6,772 nt of DNA from Tannerellaceae bacterium. GTDB taxonomy: Bacteria > Bacteroidota > Bacteroidia > Bacteroidales > Tannerellaceae. Made by a program: the position numbers and the translations under genes. The notes below the pieces were generated by a model. It saw only the letters and a list, made by a program, of their open reading frames with translations, did not search any database and had not been told where the DNA came from. The stretch spans positions 1 to 6,772 of the forward strand of contig JAIRZN010000044.1 of the NCBI GenBank assembly GCA_031267205.1, written 5' to 3'. Each line of letters starts with the position of its first letter. Positions within the stretch are counted from its first letter, which is position 1. Positions 1 through 6,380 of the stretch are shown piece after piece.

Positions 1-266
1 GTTTTCGAGCTGACATACTCGCCCAATCTACCGGCGAGTTCCCCAAGCCTCATCCTCGCGCCGGCAAACCCGCCAAGGACGAGACTGATAACGACGGCGA
101 GCGGCGATGCCATAGCGACCGCCATTTTTACCCCCAGTAAGAGCGTAAACAATCCGACGGCTTGAAAATATACCTGCGTGTACTTATCTTTCATGCCTTT
201 GCCCAGCGCTAATCCTATCGCGCTGCCTGCGGCTACGGCGGCTGTATTTACGAGCGTGCCTGTCAT
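1..266 (-). CDS. DUF554 family membrane protein (N-terminal part, cut by window edge)
   Basis: Eighty-eight codons from the ATG at 266-264 are visible; the gene continues past the left edge. The protein begins MTGTLVNTAAVAAGSAIGLA, followed by LGKGMKDKYTQ and then the hydrophobic stretch AVGLFTLLLGVKMAV. This glycine-rich opening (G-T-L-V-N-x-A-A-x-x-x-G-S-x-I-G-L) and the following GLFTLLLG helix are the usual start of the DUF554 family (E. coli YqgA is a member), multi-pass inner-membrane proteins of unknown function. Three hydrophobic segments can be seen, at about residues 5-22, 35-52 and 54-68. The start codon overlaps the upstream stop by one base (TAATG), so translation is probably coupled to the gene at 643-266 and no separate promoter is expected. 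The family call rests on remembered similarity; the C-terminal part is not visible. Confidence 0.85.
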   Translation of the reverse strand, partial: MTGTLVNTAAVAAGSAIGLALGKGMKDKYTQVYFQAVGLFTLLLGVKMAVAMASPLAVVISLVLGGFAGARMRLGELAGRLGEYVSSK

Positions 267-643
267 TATGATTTGACGGCGGGGTTAGATTTTCGCCGGC
301 GGCGTTCCGGCAAAGTCATTGCGACGAGGTCTTCGTCGGTTACGAGGTCGTTAGTGTCGAGCATATTCGTATACAGCATATGGAATGCATCCCTGACGGC
401 TTTCTCGGCCGTAAGGAATTCTACCGTGGCCTCACGGTTTTTCATATCCGTAGCCAACCATGCTTCATGCGCCCTGACATAGTCTTCGTATATCTTGAGG
501 AAGCTTGCTTCGTACCATATACCTTCAGGCGTGCCGCTACCGAATCCCATACCTTTGCGCCGCGACGGAACGCTTAGATGTTCTGTGACTTGCAATAGCT
601 GGGAGTAAAGCTCGTCATGGTTCATTTTCATCCATTTGCTCAT
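266..643 (-). CDS. Small helical conserved hypothetical protein (125 aa)
   Basis: The function is not known. The predicted protein is soluble and largely helical, with no signal peptide or membrane segment. It starts MSKWMKMNHDELYSQLLQVT and has a central aromatic and charged helical stretch (WYEASFLKIYEDYVRAHEAWLA). It then has AEKAVRDAFHMLYTNML followed by LVTDEDLVAMTLPERRRR, and a basic tail. The V-T-D-E-D-L-x-A-M-x-L-P segment resembles a motif I remember from the middle of a roughly 200-residue Bacteroidota hypothetical family. That family also has a C-terminal Ig-like part, which is missing here. I chose the ATG at 643 because an in-frame ATG at 709 lies upstream of the predicted promoter; ATGs at 631 and 625 are also possible. 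It is the first gene of a transcription unit with the DUF554 gene. The gene call is solid; the family link is an inference. Confidence 0.75.
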   Translation of the reverse strand: MSKWMKMNHDELYSQLLQVTEHLSVPSRRKGMGFGSGTPEGIWYEASFLKIYEDYVRAHEAWLATDMKNREATVEFLTAEKAVRDAFHMLYTNMLDTNDLVTDEDLVAMTLPERRRRKSNPAVKS

Positions 644-685
644 AGTCTTTTGTTTTAAAAAAATTAGTATTCTTTTTACGAATGC

Positions 686-715
686 CAAAGATATGAACAA
701 ATCAGACAATTACAA
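686..715 (-). promoter_or_regulatory. Bacteroidota-type promoter for the 643-266 / DUF554 unit
   Basis: On the minus strand a TTG (715-713) is followed after exactly 19 bases by TATCTTTG (693-686). The latter matches the -7 consensus TAnnTTTG at every fixed position. The expected transcription start is near 680, giving a 5' leader of about 36 nt before the ATG at 643. The promoter lies in the gap between the lipoprotein gene and this gene, so the unit can be expressed independently of the receptor genes. Not experimentally shown. Confidence 0.65.
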
Positions 716-716
716 T

Positions 717-736
717 AACCTTCCGCAACCTTCCGC
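717..736. repeat. Perfect tandem decamer abutting the promoter
   Basis: AACCTTCCGC occurs twice in tandem (717-726 and 727-736); on the minus strand it reads GCGGAAGGTT twice. The repeat sits one base upstream of the -33 element of the promoter at 715-686 and 31 bp past the lipoprotein stop codon. Ten-base spacing places both copies on the same face of the helix, which would suit a regulator binding side by side. It may equally be part of the 3' end of the upstream transcript. Confidence 0.6.
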
Positions 737-767
737 CGAATATGCGCAGGGCCGGAGGATACGTCAT

Positions 768-1553
768 TCACTCGCTGCTCTCGTAGGCCGAAACCCGCAC
801 TCGCGCAACCGAGAGCGAAGTAAATATGCCGAAGGCGTTGTGTATCGAACTCACCGGGTTGGCCAGGTCGGAAGAGCTGATGCGCTCGTACAAATCCACA
901 TAATCTTTGTTTACACGGTAAACGTATATCCAATGGACGCCTGCCGAACGGAAATCGCGAGCCGTAGCGCGGTGGGTATTGCCGCGGAACGGTTGCATCA
1001 TGCGCTGACCGAAGATGCCGAGCGAAGGCATGTCGGAAGTGTTCGGACTCTCGATGTAGACCTGGTAATAGCCGTCGCCGGCGTCGTCCCATGTGACGAT
1101 GACTTCGGTCGTGTCCGAATCGTTCCAAAAGTATCCCGACGTGGTTATCTCCAGCGATTCCGGCTCGACGCGCAGGTTACGCACGGGCGACGGCACGGTT
1201 GCGACGGCTTCGACGCTTTTGTTGTTGTATTCGAATTGCAGGGCGTACTGTTGGTTTTCGCGTATAGTGTCGCTCCCCAGGTCGAGGGAGTAAGCGCCGG
1301 ACGATGTCTCAGCCAATTCCCTGCCGTTGACGTTCACCTGCAGTCCGCTTATGGGTTTGGAAAGCTTGTAGTCGTCCTTCAGGTATACTTCCATGCTGTA
1401 AACTTTGACGCTCAGGGCGCTCGCGCCTTCCTGAAGGTAGCTTTCCACTACGGGCGTCCCGGTGTCGACACTGTAATCCATTAATGCTTCGCCGCAGCCT
1501 GACATGGCGGAGAGCAGGAAAGAAACTGTTATCAGATCAGGTATTTTTTTCAT
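768..1553 (-). CDS. DUF4249-like outer-membrane lipoprotein, partner of the TonB-dependent receptor
   Basis: This is a 261-residue protein with an N-terminal lipoprotein signal: KK, a hydrophobic core (LITVSFLLSAMSG) and Cys20, the likely acylated residue. The mature part looks all-beta. A first sandwich spans about residues 33-121 (from VVESYLQEG to VEAVATVP). A second, fibronectin-like part includes VIVTWDDAGDGYYQVYI, and the end carries NPVSSIHNAFGIFTSLSV. This layout, length and position directly after a TonB-dependent receptor fit DUF4249 family proteins. These are thought to be surface or periplasmic partners of non-SusC receptors; their ligands are mostly unknown. The start is the ATG at 1553, preceded by a tandem heptamer rather than a classical ribosome binding site. 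The gap to the receptor gene is 36 bp and shows no promoter, so the two are probably co-transcribed. The lipoprotein call is firm; the family name is from pattern memory. Confidence 0.8.
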   Translation of the reverse strand: MKKIPDLITVSFLLSAMSGCGEALMDYSVDTGTPVVESYLQEGASALSVKVYSMEVYLKDDYKLSKPISGLQVNVNGRELAETSSGAYSLDLGSDTIRENQQYALQFEYNNKSVEAVATVPSPVRNLRVEPESLEITTSGYFWNDSDTTEVIVTWDDAGDGYYQVYIESPNTSDMPSLGIFGQRMMQPFRGNTHRATARDFRSAGVHWIYVYRVNKDYVDLYERISSSDLANPVSSIHNAFGIFTSLSVARVRVSAYESSE

Positions 1554-1555
1554 CG

Positions 1556-1577
1556 CTTAATTCTTAACTCTTAATTC
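1556..1577. repeat. Three tandem heptamers in the lipoprotein translation initiation region
   Basis: CTTAATT, CTTAACT and CTTAATT lie end to end at 1556-1576. On the minus strand they read as AATTAAG/AGTTAAG units ending 2 bp before the ATG at 1553. They fill most of the 36-bp gap between the receptor stop and the lipoprotein start. The low-structure A-rich sequence may serve as the ribosome loading site. Copy number could vary by slippage. Confidence 0.7.
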
Positions 1578-1589
1578 ATGATTTAATAA

Positions 1590-4292
1590 TTACTTCAACT
1601 GTATGCTGAACGTTACGTTCGGCGTGAATCCAAGGAGGTTGATGTTTGTCTCCGTAATTCCGACGGACTGGTCAAAGGAGTATTCGCGGTACCATACATT
1701 GACGTGGTCGTAGACGTTGAAGAGCGAGACGCTGACGCTCGACTTGATTCCTTTGATAAACGACAGGTCGTACTTCGCCAGCAAGTCCAGACGGTGGTAA
1801 TCGGGATAGCGGGCGTTGTTCTTCTTGTCTACGATGATGAAGTTCATCTGTCCGTTGCTCGGAGTTGTGAGCGTATAAGCGCCGATGGGTTCGGTGAAGG
1901 GTTTGCCGGTGGCGTAGATCCACGACGCGGAAAGCGTCAGGTCGCGCACAGGCTTGTAAGTGACGACCGTCTTAAACTCGTGCGTCACATCCTGGTTGGC
2001 GGGGAAGTATCCGTCGCCGTAGACGGGGAAATTATAACGTGTCTGCCCGAACGTGTAACCTATCCAGCCTGTCAGCTTGCCGTATTTCTTCTGCACGAGG
2101 AAATCAATGCCTTGCGAATAACCTTTTCCTGTGTAGAAAAACTCCTGGTAGCCCGCATTGTCGATAAAGGAAGGAGCGAATCGTAGGGTGTATTCGCTAA
2201 GGTTGTGAAGCTGCTTGCGGTAGGCTTCCACGTCGAAAAGGAAATCTTTCGTCTCGTAGCTTGCGCCGGCAATCAGGTGCATGGCGCTGCTTACCGGAAC
2301 GCCTTCGTTGTCGGACAATAACCATATATCGCGGCTTCCGGCGGAAATATCTTCGCGCACGATACGGTTGACGAACTGGTAGTAGTAGCCGGCCGAAGCT
2401 TTGAGATTGATATTGCTGCCGCCCGCCTTGTAGAAGGCCTGGAAGCGCGGCTCGGCGTAAGGGCGCGAGGTGACGTCGTAGTACGACAAACGGACGCCGG
2501 GCAGTATGCTCAGCCTCTCGCTAAGCGTCCATCTGTCCTGAGCATAGGCCGAAAGCAGGTTGCCCACGCTCCGCATATCGAGGATATTGAAGGTATCGCT
2601 CTGCGAATAGCGGTAATCAATCTTGTAGCCTGAGTAATTCAGCCCGAACTCCAGCTTGTTGCGGCCGTTGAGCTTGTACTCGTTGTCTAACTTGATCGAA
2701 TAATCCCAGAGGTTGTTCTCCTCGCCCGTATTCATGTCGAACATTACGGCCGTAGGCCCGGAGGTCGCCGTCGTACTGTTGCTGCGGTCGCGAAGGCTGT
2801 AATACTTCGAGAAGGAGGCAAGGACGTTGGAGTAGAACTTGCCGTCGCGGTTGCGCGACCATTTCAGGCTGCCGCCGATATTCCCCCAGTTGCTATGGTC
2901 GGTAATGCCGCCCGTGAGGGATGAGCTGCCGAAGTCCTCGCGCGAATTATCCAGGACATCCTCGCCGTTGAAGAAGCTGAGCGAGACAATATCCCGTTTG
3001 CTCGGATTGTACGTAAGCTTGGCGTTCAGGTCGTAGAAGTAAGACTCCGGCTTCTCGCTGTTGCGCATATTGAAGCGTCCGCCAGGCCCGCCGCCGCCCA
3101 TCGAGGCGCTGCTTTCGGAATAAACGCTTGTAAACTTATCGTACATGAAGCTTTGGAACGAACGGCGGCCGGCGATGAAGAAGGAGCCTTTTTCGTTGCC
3201 GAAGGGCGTCTCGGCGTAGGCGTTAAAGCCCAGGAATCCGGCGTCGCCACCGGCGTTGAACGTCTTGTCGTTACCTGTCTTACCGACTATCTCCATCACG
3301 CTCGACAGGCGACCGCCGTATTTGGCGTCAAAGCCTCCCTTATGCAGTTGCACGTCCTTGATGGCGTTAGTGTTGAAGGCGCTGAACACGCCCATCAGAT
3401 GCTCCTGGTGGTAGATCGTGAATCCGTCGTATAGAACTAAGTTCTGATCCGGCGTCCCTCCGCGGACATACATTCCGGCCGACGATTCGTTGCTTGCCGA
3501 GATGCCGGGCATGAGTTGGAAGGTGCGGAAAAGGTCTTTTTCGCCCAAGGCCGGCAGGTCGGCGATCTTAGCCGCAGTAGTCTGTATTATGCCGATTGAC
3601 AGTTCGGGAATCTTCAACACATCCTCGCGCTTGGCCACGACCTCGATCTCGTCTAAAGCCTTGACGGCCGGCTGAAGCTCGACAAAGAGGTTGAGGACGT
3701 TGATTTCGGGCGAGAGGTAGAAGTACTGCGTCTCGTAGCCGAGATATTTGAAGACCAAAGTCTCCTTGTCGGAAGGCACGTTGTAGAGCGTGAAGTAGCC
3801 GTCGTTGTTCGTAGTCGCGGCGACCGTAGGATGTCCCTCGACCTGAACGGTGGCGAAGGGCAGGAATTCGCCGTTGGTCTGATCCTTGATGCGGCCCGTG
3901 ACGGTCAGGTTGCGGCGGCTTACATCGCCGTCGTAGCGTTTATTTTCGAGGTTTGTACGGTTTCGCGGCAGATTTTCCGTAGGCACGACGCAGTAGACGC
4001 CCTCGTCGTCCACATAGCACGACATTCCCTTGACTTCCGTGCACACGCGCTCGAAAGCCACCTCTACGGGAGCCGAGAAGAACAATCCCTCATACGTAAA
4101 GCCCTCCAGCGCTGCGCTGTCGTACTTGAGCGTCATGCCGTACTTCGTCTCAAAATCCTTCAGCACCTTAAGCACGGGCGTGCGGCGGATATAGTTCTCC
4201 ATAACCGTCGGCGCGCCGGTGGCCACGTTCTGCGAATATCCGTGGAAGACGGCAATCAATGCGAACAATGATAAAAAAAATGCGTTCCTCAT
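1590..4292 (-). CDS. TonB-dependent outer-membrane receptor with STN-like and carboxypeptidase-regulatory-like N-terminal domains
   Basis: The 900-residue receptor would import a substrate across the outer membrane using TonB-ExbBD energy. From the ATG at 4292 the order is: signal peptide (1-20, MRNAFFLSLFALIAVFHGYS); an STN-like domain at about 38-103 (TPVLKVLKDFETKYGMTLKY to DDEGVYCVVP); and a CarboxypepD_reg-like beta domain at about 130-210 (LTVTGRIKDQTN, DGYFTLYNVP, LVFKYLGYET). A possible TonB box (DEIEVVAKRED) is near 215. The plug is at about 235-340 (DLFRTFQLMPGI, MYVRGGTPDQNLVLYDG, FDAKYGGRLSSVMEI), and the beta-barrel runs to the end (NVTFSIQLK). It is not an obvious SusC: no SusD gene follows; a DUF4249-like lipoprotein gene does. 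A TTG at 4322 would add ten residues before the signal peptide and is rejected. It lies 150 bp after the LytTR regulator gene, which may control it. The substrate is unknown. Confidence 0.93.
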   Translation of the reverse strand: MRNAFFLSLFALIAVFHGYSQNVATGAPTVMENYIRRTPVLKVLKDFETKYGMTLKYDSAALEGFTYEGLFFSAPVEVAFERVCTEVKGMSCYVDDEGVYCVVPTENLPRNRTNLENKRYDGDVSRRNLTVTGRIKDQTNGEFLPFATVQVEGHPTVAATTNNDGYFTLYNVPSDKETLVFKYLGYETQYFYLSPEINVLNLFVELQPAVKALDEIEVVAKREDVLKIPELSIGIIQTTAAKIADLPALGEKDLFRTFQLMPGISASNESSAGMYVRGGTPDQNLVLYDGFTIYHQEHLMGVFSAFNTNAIKDVQLHKGGFDAKYGGRLSSVMEIVGKTGNDKTFNAGGDAGFLGFNAYAETPFGNEKGSFFIAGRRSFQSFMYDKFTSVYSESSASMGGGGPGGRFNMRNSEKPESYFYDLNAKLTYNPSKRDIVSLSFFNGEDVLDNSREDFGSSSLTGGITDHSNWGNIGGSLKWSRNRDGKFYSNVLASFSKYYSLRDRSNSTTATSGPTAVMFDMNTGEENNLWDYSIKLDNEYKLNGRNKLEFGLNYSGYKIDYRYSQSDTFNILDMRSVGNLLSAYAQDRWTLSERLSILPGVRLSYYDVTSRPYAEPRFQAFYKAGGSNINLKASAGYYYQFVNRIVREDISAGSRDIWLLSDNEGVPVSSAMHLIAGASYETKDFLFDVEAYRKQLHNLSEYTLRFAPSFIDNAGYQEFFYTGKGYSQGIDFLVQKKYGKLTGWIGYTFGQTRYNFPVYGDGYFPANQDVTHEFKTVVTYKPVRDLTLSASWIYATGKPFTEPIGAYTLTTPSNGQMNFIIVDKKNNARYPDYHRLDLLAKYDLSFIKGIKSSVSVSLFNVYDHVNVWYREYSFDQSVGITETNINLLGFTPNVTFSIQLK

Positions 4293-4327
4293 CTTATTCA
4301 AATTTGATAATTCATACTTCAATCCAA

Positions 4328-4363
4328 CAAAATAAGGGTATGAAAGGATGATAAGGAAACAAA
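4328..4363 (-). promoter_or_regulatory. Candidate promoter for the receptor/lipoprotein genes
   Basis: In the 150-bp gap between regulator and receptor, the minus strand has TTTG (4363-4360) and TTATTTTG (4335-4328). The latter matches the TAnnTTTG box at all fixed positions except the A. The 24-bp spacing is longer than the usual 19-21 bp, so this is weaker than the promoter at 715-686. A start near 4321 would leave a 30-nt leader before the ATG at 4292. No better match was seen in the gap, so read-through from the kinase/regulator genes remains possible. Confidence 0.35.
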
Positions 4364-4408
4364 TTGGGTGAACGGCGTGAATAAATTAGTATCCTGCATC
4401 CATGCGCT

Positions 4409-4439
4409 CTTCCTTGAGCCGCAGGACGCCTTGAGGAAG
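4409..4439. repeat. Short inverted repeat with embedded direct repeats, 3' of the regulator gene
   Basis: CTTCCT (4409-4414) and AGGAAG (4434-4439) form a 6-bp inverted repeat with a 19-base loop. CCTTGAG occurs twice within it (4412-4418 and 4429-4435). It begins four bases past the regulator stop codon and lies upstream of the candidate receptor promoter. No T-run follows on the minus strand, so it does not look like an intrinsic terminator. It could be an RNA stabilising hairpin, a protein binding site, or chance. Confidence 0.35.
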
Positions 4440-4442
4440 CTC

Positions 4443-5159
4443 TTAACGGTCGGCTTTCAGGATATTCATCCGTTCAAAAAAATCTTTTCGGAACGTCCGC
4501 CCGACAGGCGTCTCGATACTGTCCGTCACGACGGCCTCGCGGTTGTAAGACTTTATCCTCGCCACAGGTATGACGAACGATTTGTGAACGCGGACAAACT
4601 CCTGCTCCGGCAGCAGGCTTAATATGCTTTTCAAAGTCATCGTCGGCACGTAGGTCTTGCTTGCCGTAACTATCTTGACGTAATTATCGAGGGCTTCGAT
4701 GTATAGAATATCATTGAACGGCAGATGTATATTCCGGTAATTGCATTTGAAGATAAGCATGTCGGAGGGCGCAGGCTGTTCTGCCGCAGGCTTTTGTTGT
4801 AGCGACCGCCGCAACCGCTCTTCGGCCTTCTCGCAAGCCGTGAGGAAGCGATCGAAGCCAAACGGCTTGAGCAGATAATCAACGACGTTCAGCTCGAATC
4901 CCTCGACGGCATACTCCCTGTGAGCAGTTGTGAAAATAATCAGCGCATCCTCCTTCAGCGCGCCGGCAAGGTCGATGCCCGAAATATCAGGCATGCGAAT
5001 ATCCAAGAAAAGCAAGTCAGGCTCCATCGAACGTATGGCAGACAAGCCTTCGAGCGGATCGGTATAAGCGGCCATCAAGCGCAGCGAAGGCGCCTGGTCG
5101 CAGTAGCGGCTGATGATTTTCAGCGCAAGCGGCTCGTCGTCGACGGCGATACATTTCAT
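4443..5159 (-). CDS. LytTR-type response regulator
   Basis: This 238-residue regulator has an N-terminal receiver domain at about residues 1-115. It shows the acidic pair D7/D8 (VDDEP), the phospho-acceptor D53 (LLFLDIRMPD), T77/T78 (FTTAH) and K98 (DYLLKPF). A linker with alanine and proline follows, then a LytTR DNA-binding domain at about 134-233 (IFKCNYRNIHLP, ILYIEALDNYVKI, FVRVHKSFVI, PVGRTFRKDFF). All key receiver residues are present, so it should be phosphorylatable. Proteins of this type bind direct repeats in DNA and activate or repress nearby genes. The ATG overlaps the kinase stop codon (ATGA), so the two proteins are probably made together and form a pair. The obvious candidate target is the receptor gene starting 150 bp downstream, though no convincing LytTR site pair was found by eye. 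Confidence 0.95.
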   Translation of the reverse strand: MKCIAVDDEPLALKIISRYCDQAPSLRLMAAYTDPLEGLSAIRSMEPDLLFLDIRMPDISGIDLAGALKEDALIIFTTAHREYAVEGFELNVVDYLLKPFGFDRFLTACEKAEERLRRSLQQKPAAEQPAPSDMLIFKCNYRNIHLPFNDILYIEALDNYVKIVTASKTYVPTMTLKSILSLLPEQEFVRVHKSFVIPVARIKSYNREAVVTDSIETPVGRTFRKDFFERMNILKADR

Positions 5160-6244
5160 ACGATGCGTATTTGGAGTTTTACGTGAAAAGCCAGGCTGTC
5201 TTCGCTGATTTCGAGCGAATGACGCTGCGGATATGCGAGCGCAAGACGTTTCTTAATGTTCTCCAGCCCTACGCCAGACGAGCGTGCACGGTCCTTAACC
5301 GCCGGCATGACGGAATTATCACAGGCGAACGCCAGCATACCGTTCTCCATCCTTATATTGATATGTATAAAACAGTTGCTATGCGCGCTTATGCCGTACT
5401 TGAAGGCGTTTTCGACGAAAGGGATGAACGTTAGCGGCATGATCGAGTACTCGCCGAAGTCGCCTTCCCCCTCAAAGCTCAGCTCAAACTTCTCCGATAT
5501 GCGTAAGCGTTGAAGATTAAGGTATTCCTTGAGCATATTTATCTCCTTCTCCACGGGGATAAGGCTGGAATCGCTCTCGGTAATGACAAACCTAAGGAAA
5601 TCGGCCAGCGACAGTACGGTTTTCGGAGCCTTGTCATCCTTGCTCAAAGTCATATAGTAAATGCTGTTGAGGCAATTGAAGAGGAAGTGCGGATGCATCT
5701 GCGTCTTGAGGAACGAGAGCTCGGCCTCTATCTTAGACTTCTCCATCTCCATCAACTGCTGCTGCTCGCGATACCACTGCGTAAGCACTTTCAGACCGGC
5801 GCTTATGATGAAAACGAACAGGAATTGAATCGTAGGATTGTGCATCCTCATACCGTAAAGCTGCCAGCGGCTTATCATTCCCTGACGCAGCGGCGCGCCC
5901 TGCGGCGGAAACAAATCCAACGGCCTCCGCGGAAACGGCATCTCCGGCGGACGGTCGAAACCGTGCAAAGGCTGCACAAGCGAAGGCATGGCAAAGCAAA
6001 TCAGGAAAAAACACAACAGAGTGACCCCCAAGTACGCCGCGACCTTCTTCTTCGACAGCAAACGGGGAACAAGCACATTCATGTTAAGGTAAAAATACCC
6101 GACAAGCAACAATATGTTAGCGATGAAATGGTATGAACTGTGCGGCATCAACCCGTCTCCGGGCAGCATCAGCTTGAAAAAGACCGCCCACCCCGCCAGA
6201 TGAGCAAATAATTCTAACGCCTTTTTATGTTTCTGTAAGTTCAT
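5156..6244 (-). CDS. LytS-like membrane sensor histidine kinase (His_kinase family)
   Basis: This sensor kinase has 362 residues when started at the ATG at 6244. Four transmembrane segments are seen at about residues 11-28, 38-61, 68-90 and 138-154. Between the third and fourth is a loop of about 47 residues rich in proline and arginine. The charge pattern (KHKK at the N-terminus, KKK between segments two and three) places that loop outside the cytoplasm. A short coiled coil (EQQQLMEMEKSKIEAELSFL) leads to the phospho-acceptor motif HPHFLFN with His186. The ATP-binding part has the N-box PFVENAFKYG (Asn279) and the G-box GVGLENIKKRL (about 324-334). An in-frame ATG at 6283 would add 13 polar residues; I prefer 6244 because a candidate promoter at 6296-6289 would start transcription about at 6283. 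It overlaps the regulator gene by four bases and should phosphorylate it. Confidence 0.93.
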   Translation of the reverse strand: MNLQKHKKALELFAHLAGWAVFFKLMLPGDGLMPHSSYHFIANILLLVGYFYLNMNVLVPRLLSKKKVAAYLGVTLLCFFLICFAMPSLVQPLHGFDRPPEMPFPRRPLDLFPPQGAPLRQGMISRWQLYGMRMHNPTIQFLFVFIISAGLKVLTQWYREQQQLMEMEKSKIEAELSFLKTQMHPHFLFNCLNSIYYMTLSKDDKAPKTVLSLADFLRFVITESDSSLIPVEKEINMLKEYLNLQRLRISEKFELSFEGEGDFGEYSIMPLTFIPFVENAFKYGISAHSNCFIHINIRMENGMLAFACDNSVMPAVKDRARSSGVGLENIKKRLALAYPQRHSLEISEDSLAFHVKLQIRIV

Positions 6245-6288
6245 TGCAAATGCCGTTTCATTAATAGTTGAAGAATCCGTCATAGATG

Positions 6289-6296
6289 CAAATGTA
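6289..6296 (-). promoter_or_regulatory. Candidate -7 box for the kinase/regulator operon
   Basis: The minus strand reads TACATTTG, a full match to TAnnTTTG. A -33 TTTG exists only at 6314-6311, with a short 14-bp spacer, inside the T-run of the terminator-like hairpin at 6338-6312. The expected start of transcription is near 6283. That would leave the ATG at 6283 leaderless and give the ATG at 6244 a leader of about 38 nt. Confidence 0.4.
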
Positions 6297-6311
6297 ATAA
6301 CTTTAAAACAC

Positions 6312-6338
6312 AAAAAAGGCGAACATTACGCGCGCCCT
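6312..6338 (-). terminator. Second terminator-like hairpin, upstream of the kinase operon
   Basis: On the minus strand AGGGCG (6338-6333) pairs with CGCCTT (6321-6316, one G-U) around an 11-base loop, followed by a run of six T (6317-6312). It shares a 17-base segment (6309-6325, one mismatch) with the terminator at 6605-6577. It sits about 15 bp before the kinase -7 box and would shield that operon from read-through. Confidence 0.6.
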
Positions 6339-6380
6339 CGTCATAATAAGAATAATTTTGGCGTGCCCGCCACATTAACA

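Noticed and set aside
644..709. Upstream ATG at 709 for the small helical protein
   Set aside because: It lies between the -33 and -7 elements of the strong promoter match, so it would not be in the transcript.
729..760. GC-rich imperfect hairpin after the lipoprotein gene
   Set aside because: The stem needs bulges and has no following T-run, so it is not supported as an intrinsic terminator.
636..1484. A 282-codon plus-strand open frame
   Set aside because: It is antisense to the lipoprotein gene, whose minus-strand frame has a signal peptide, lipobox and family pattern. The plus translation is histidine/arginine/valine-rich with no domain.
1590..4292. SusC-type glycan receptor
   Set aside because: No SusD-like gene follows, the protein is shorter than usual SusC proteins, and a DUF4249-like partner is present instead.
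4293..4322. TTG start adding ten residues to the receptor
   Set aside because: The added residues precede a complete signal peptide that begins at the ATG at 4292, and the TTG lies about at the predicted transcription start.
4367..4376. GCCGTTCACC on the minus strand as a LytTR half-site
   Set aside because: It only partly matches the remembered AgrA-type consensus, and no second half-site lies one to two turns away.
5510..6136. A 208-codon plus-strand open frame
   Set aside because: It is antisense to the histidine kinase, which has all its catalytic motifs; the plus translation has no recognisable feature.
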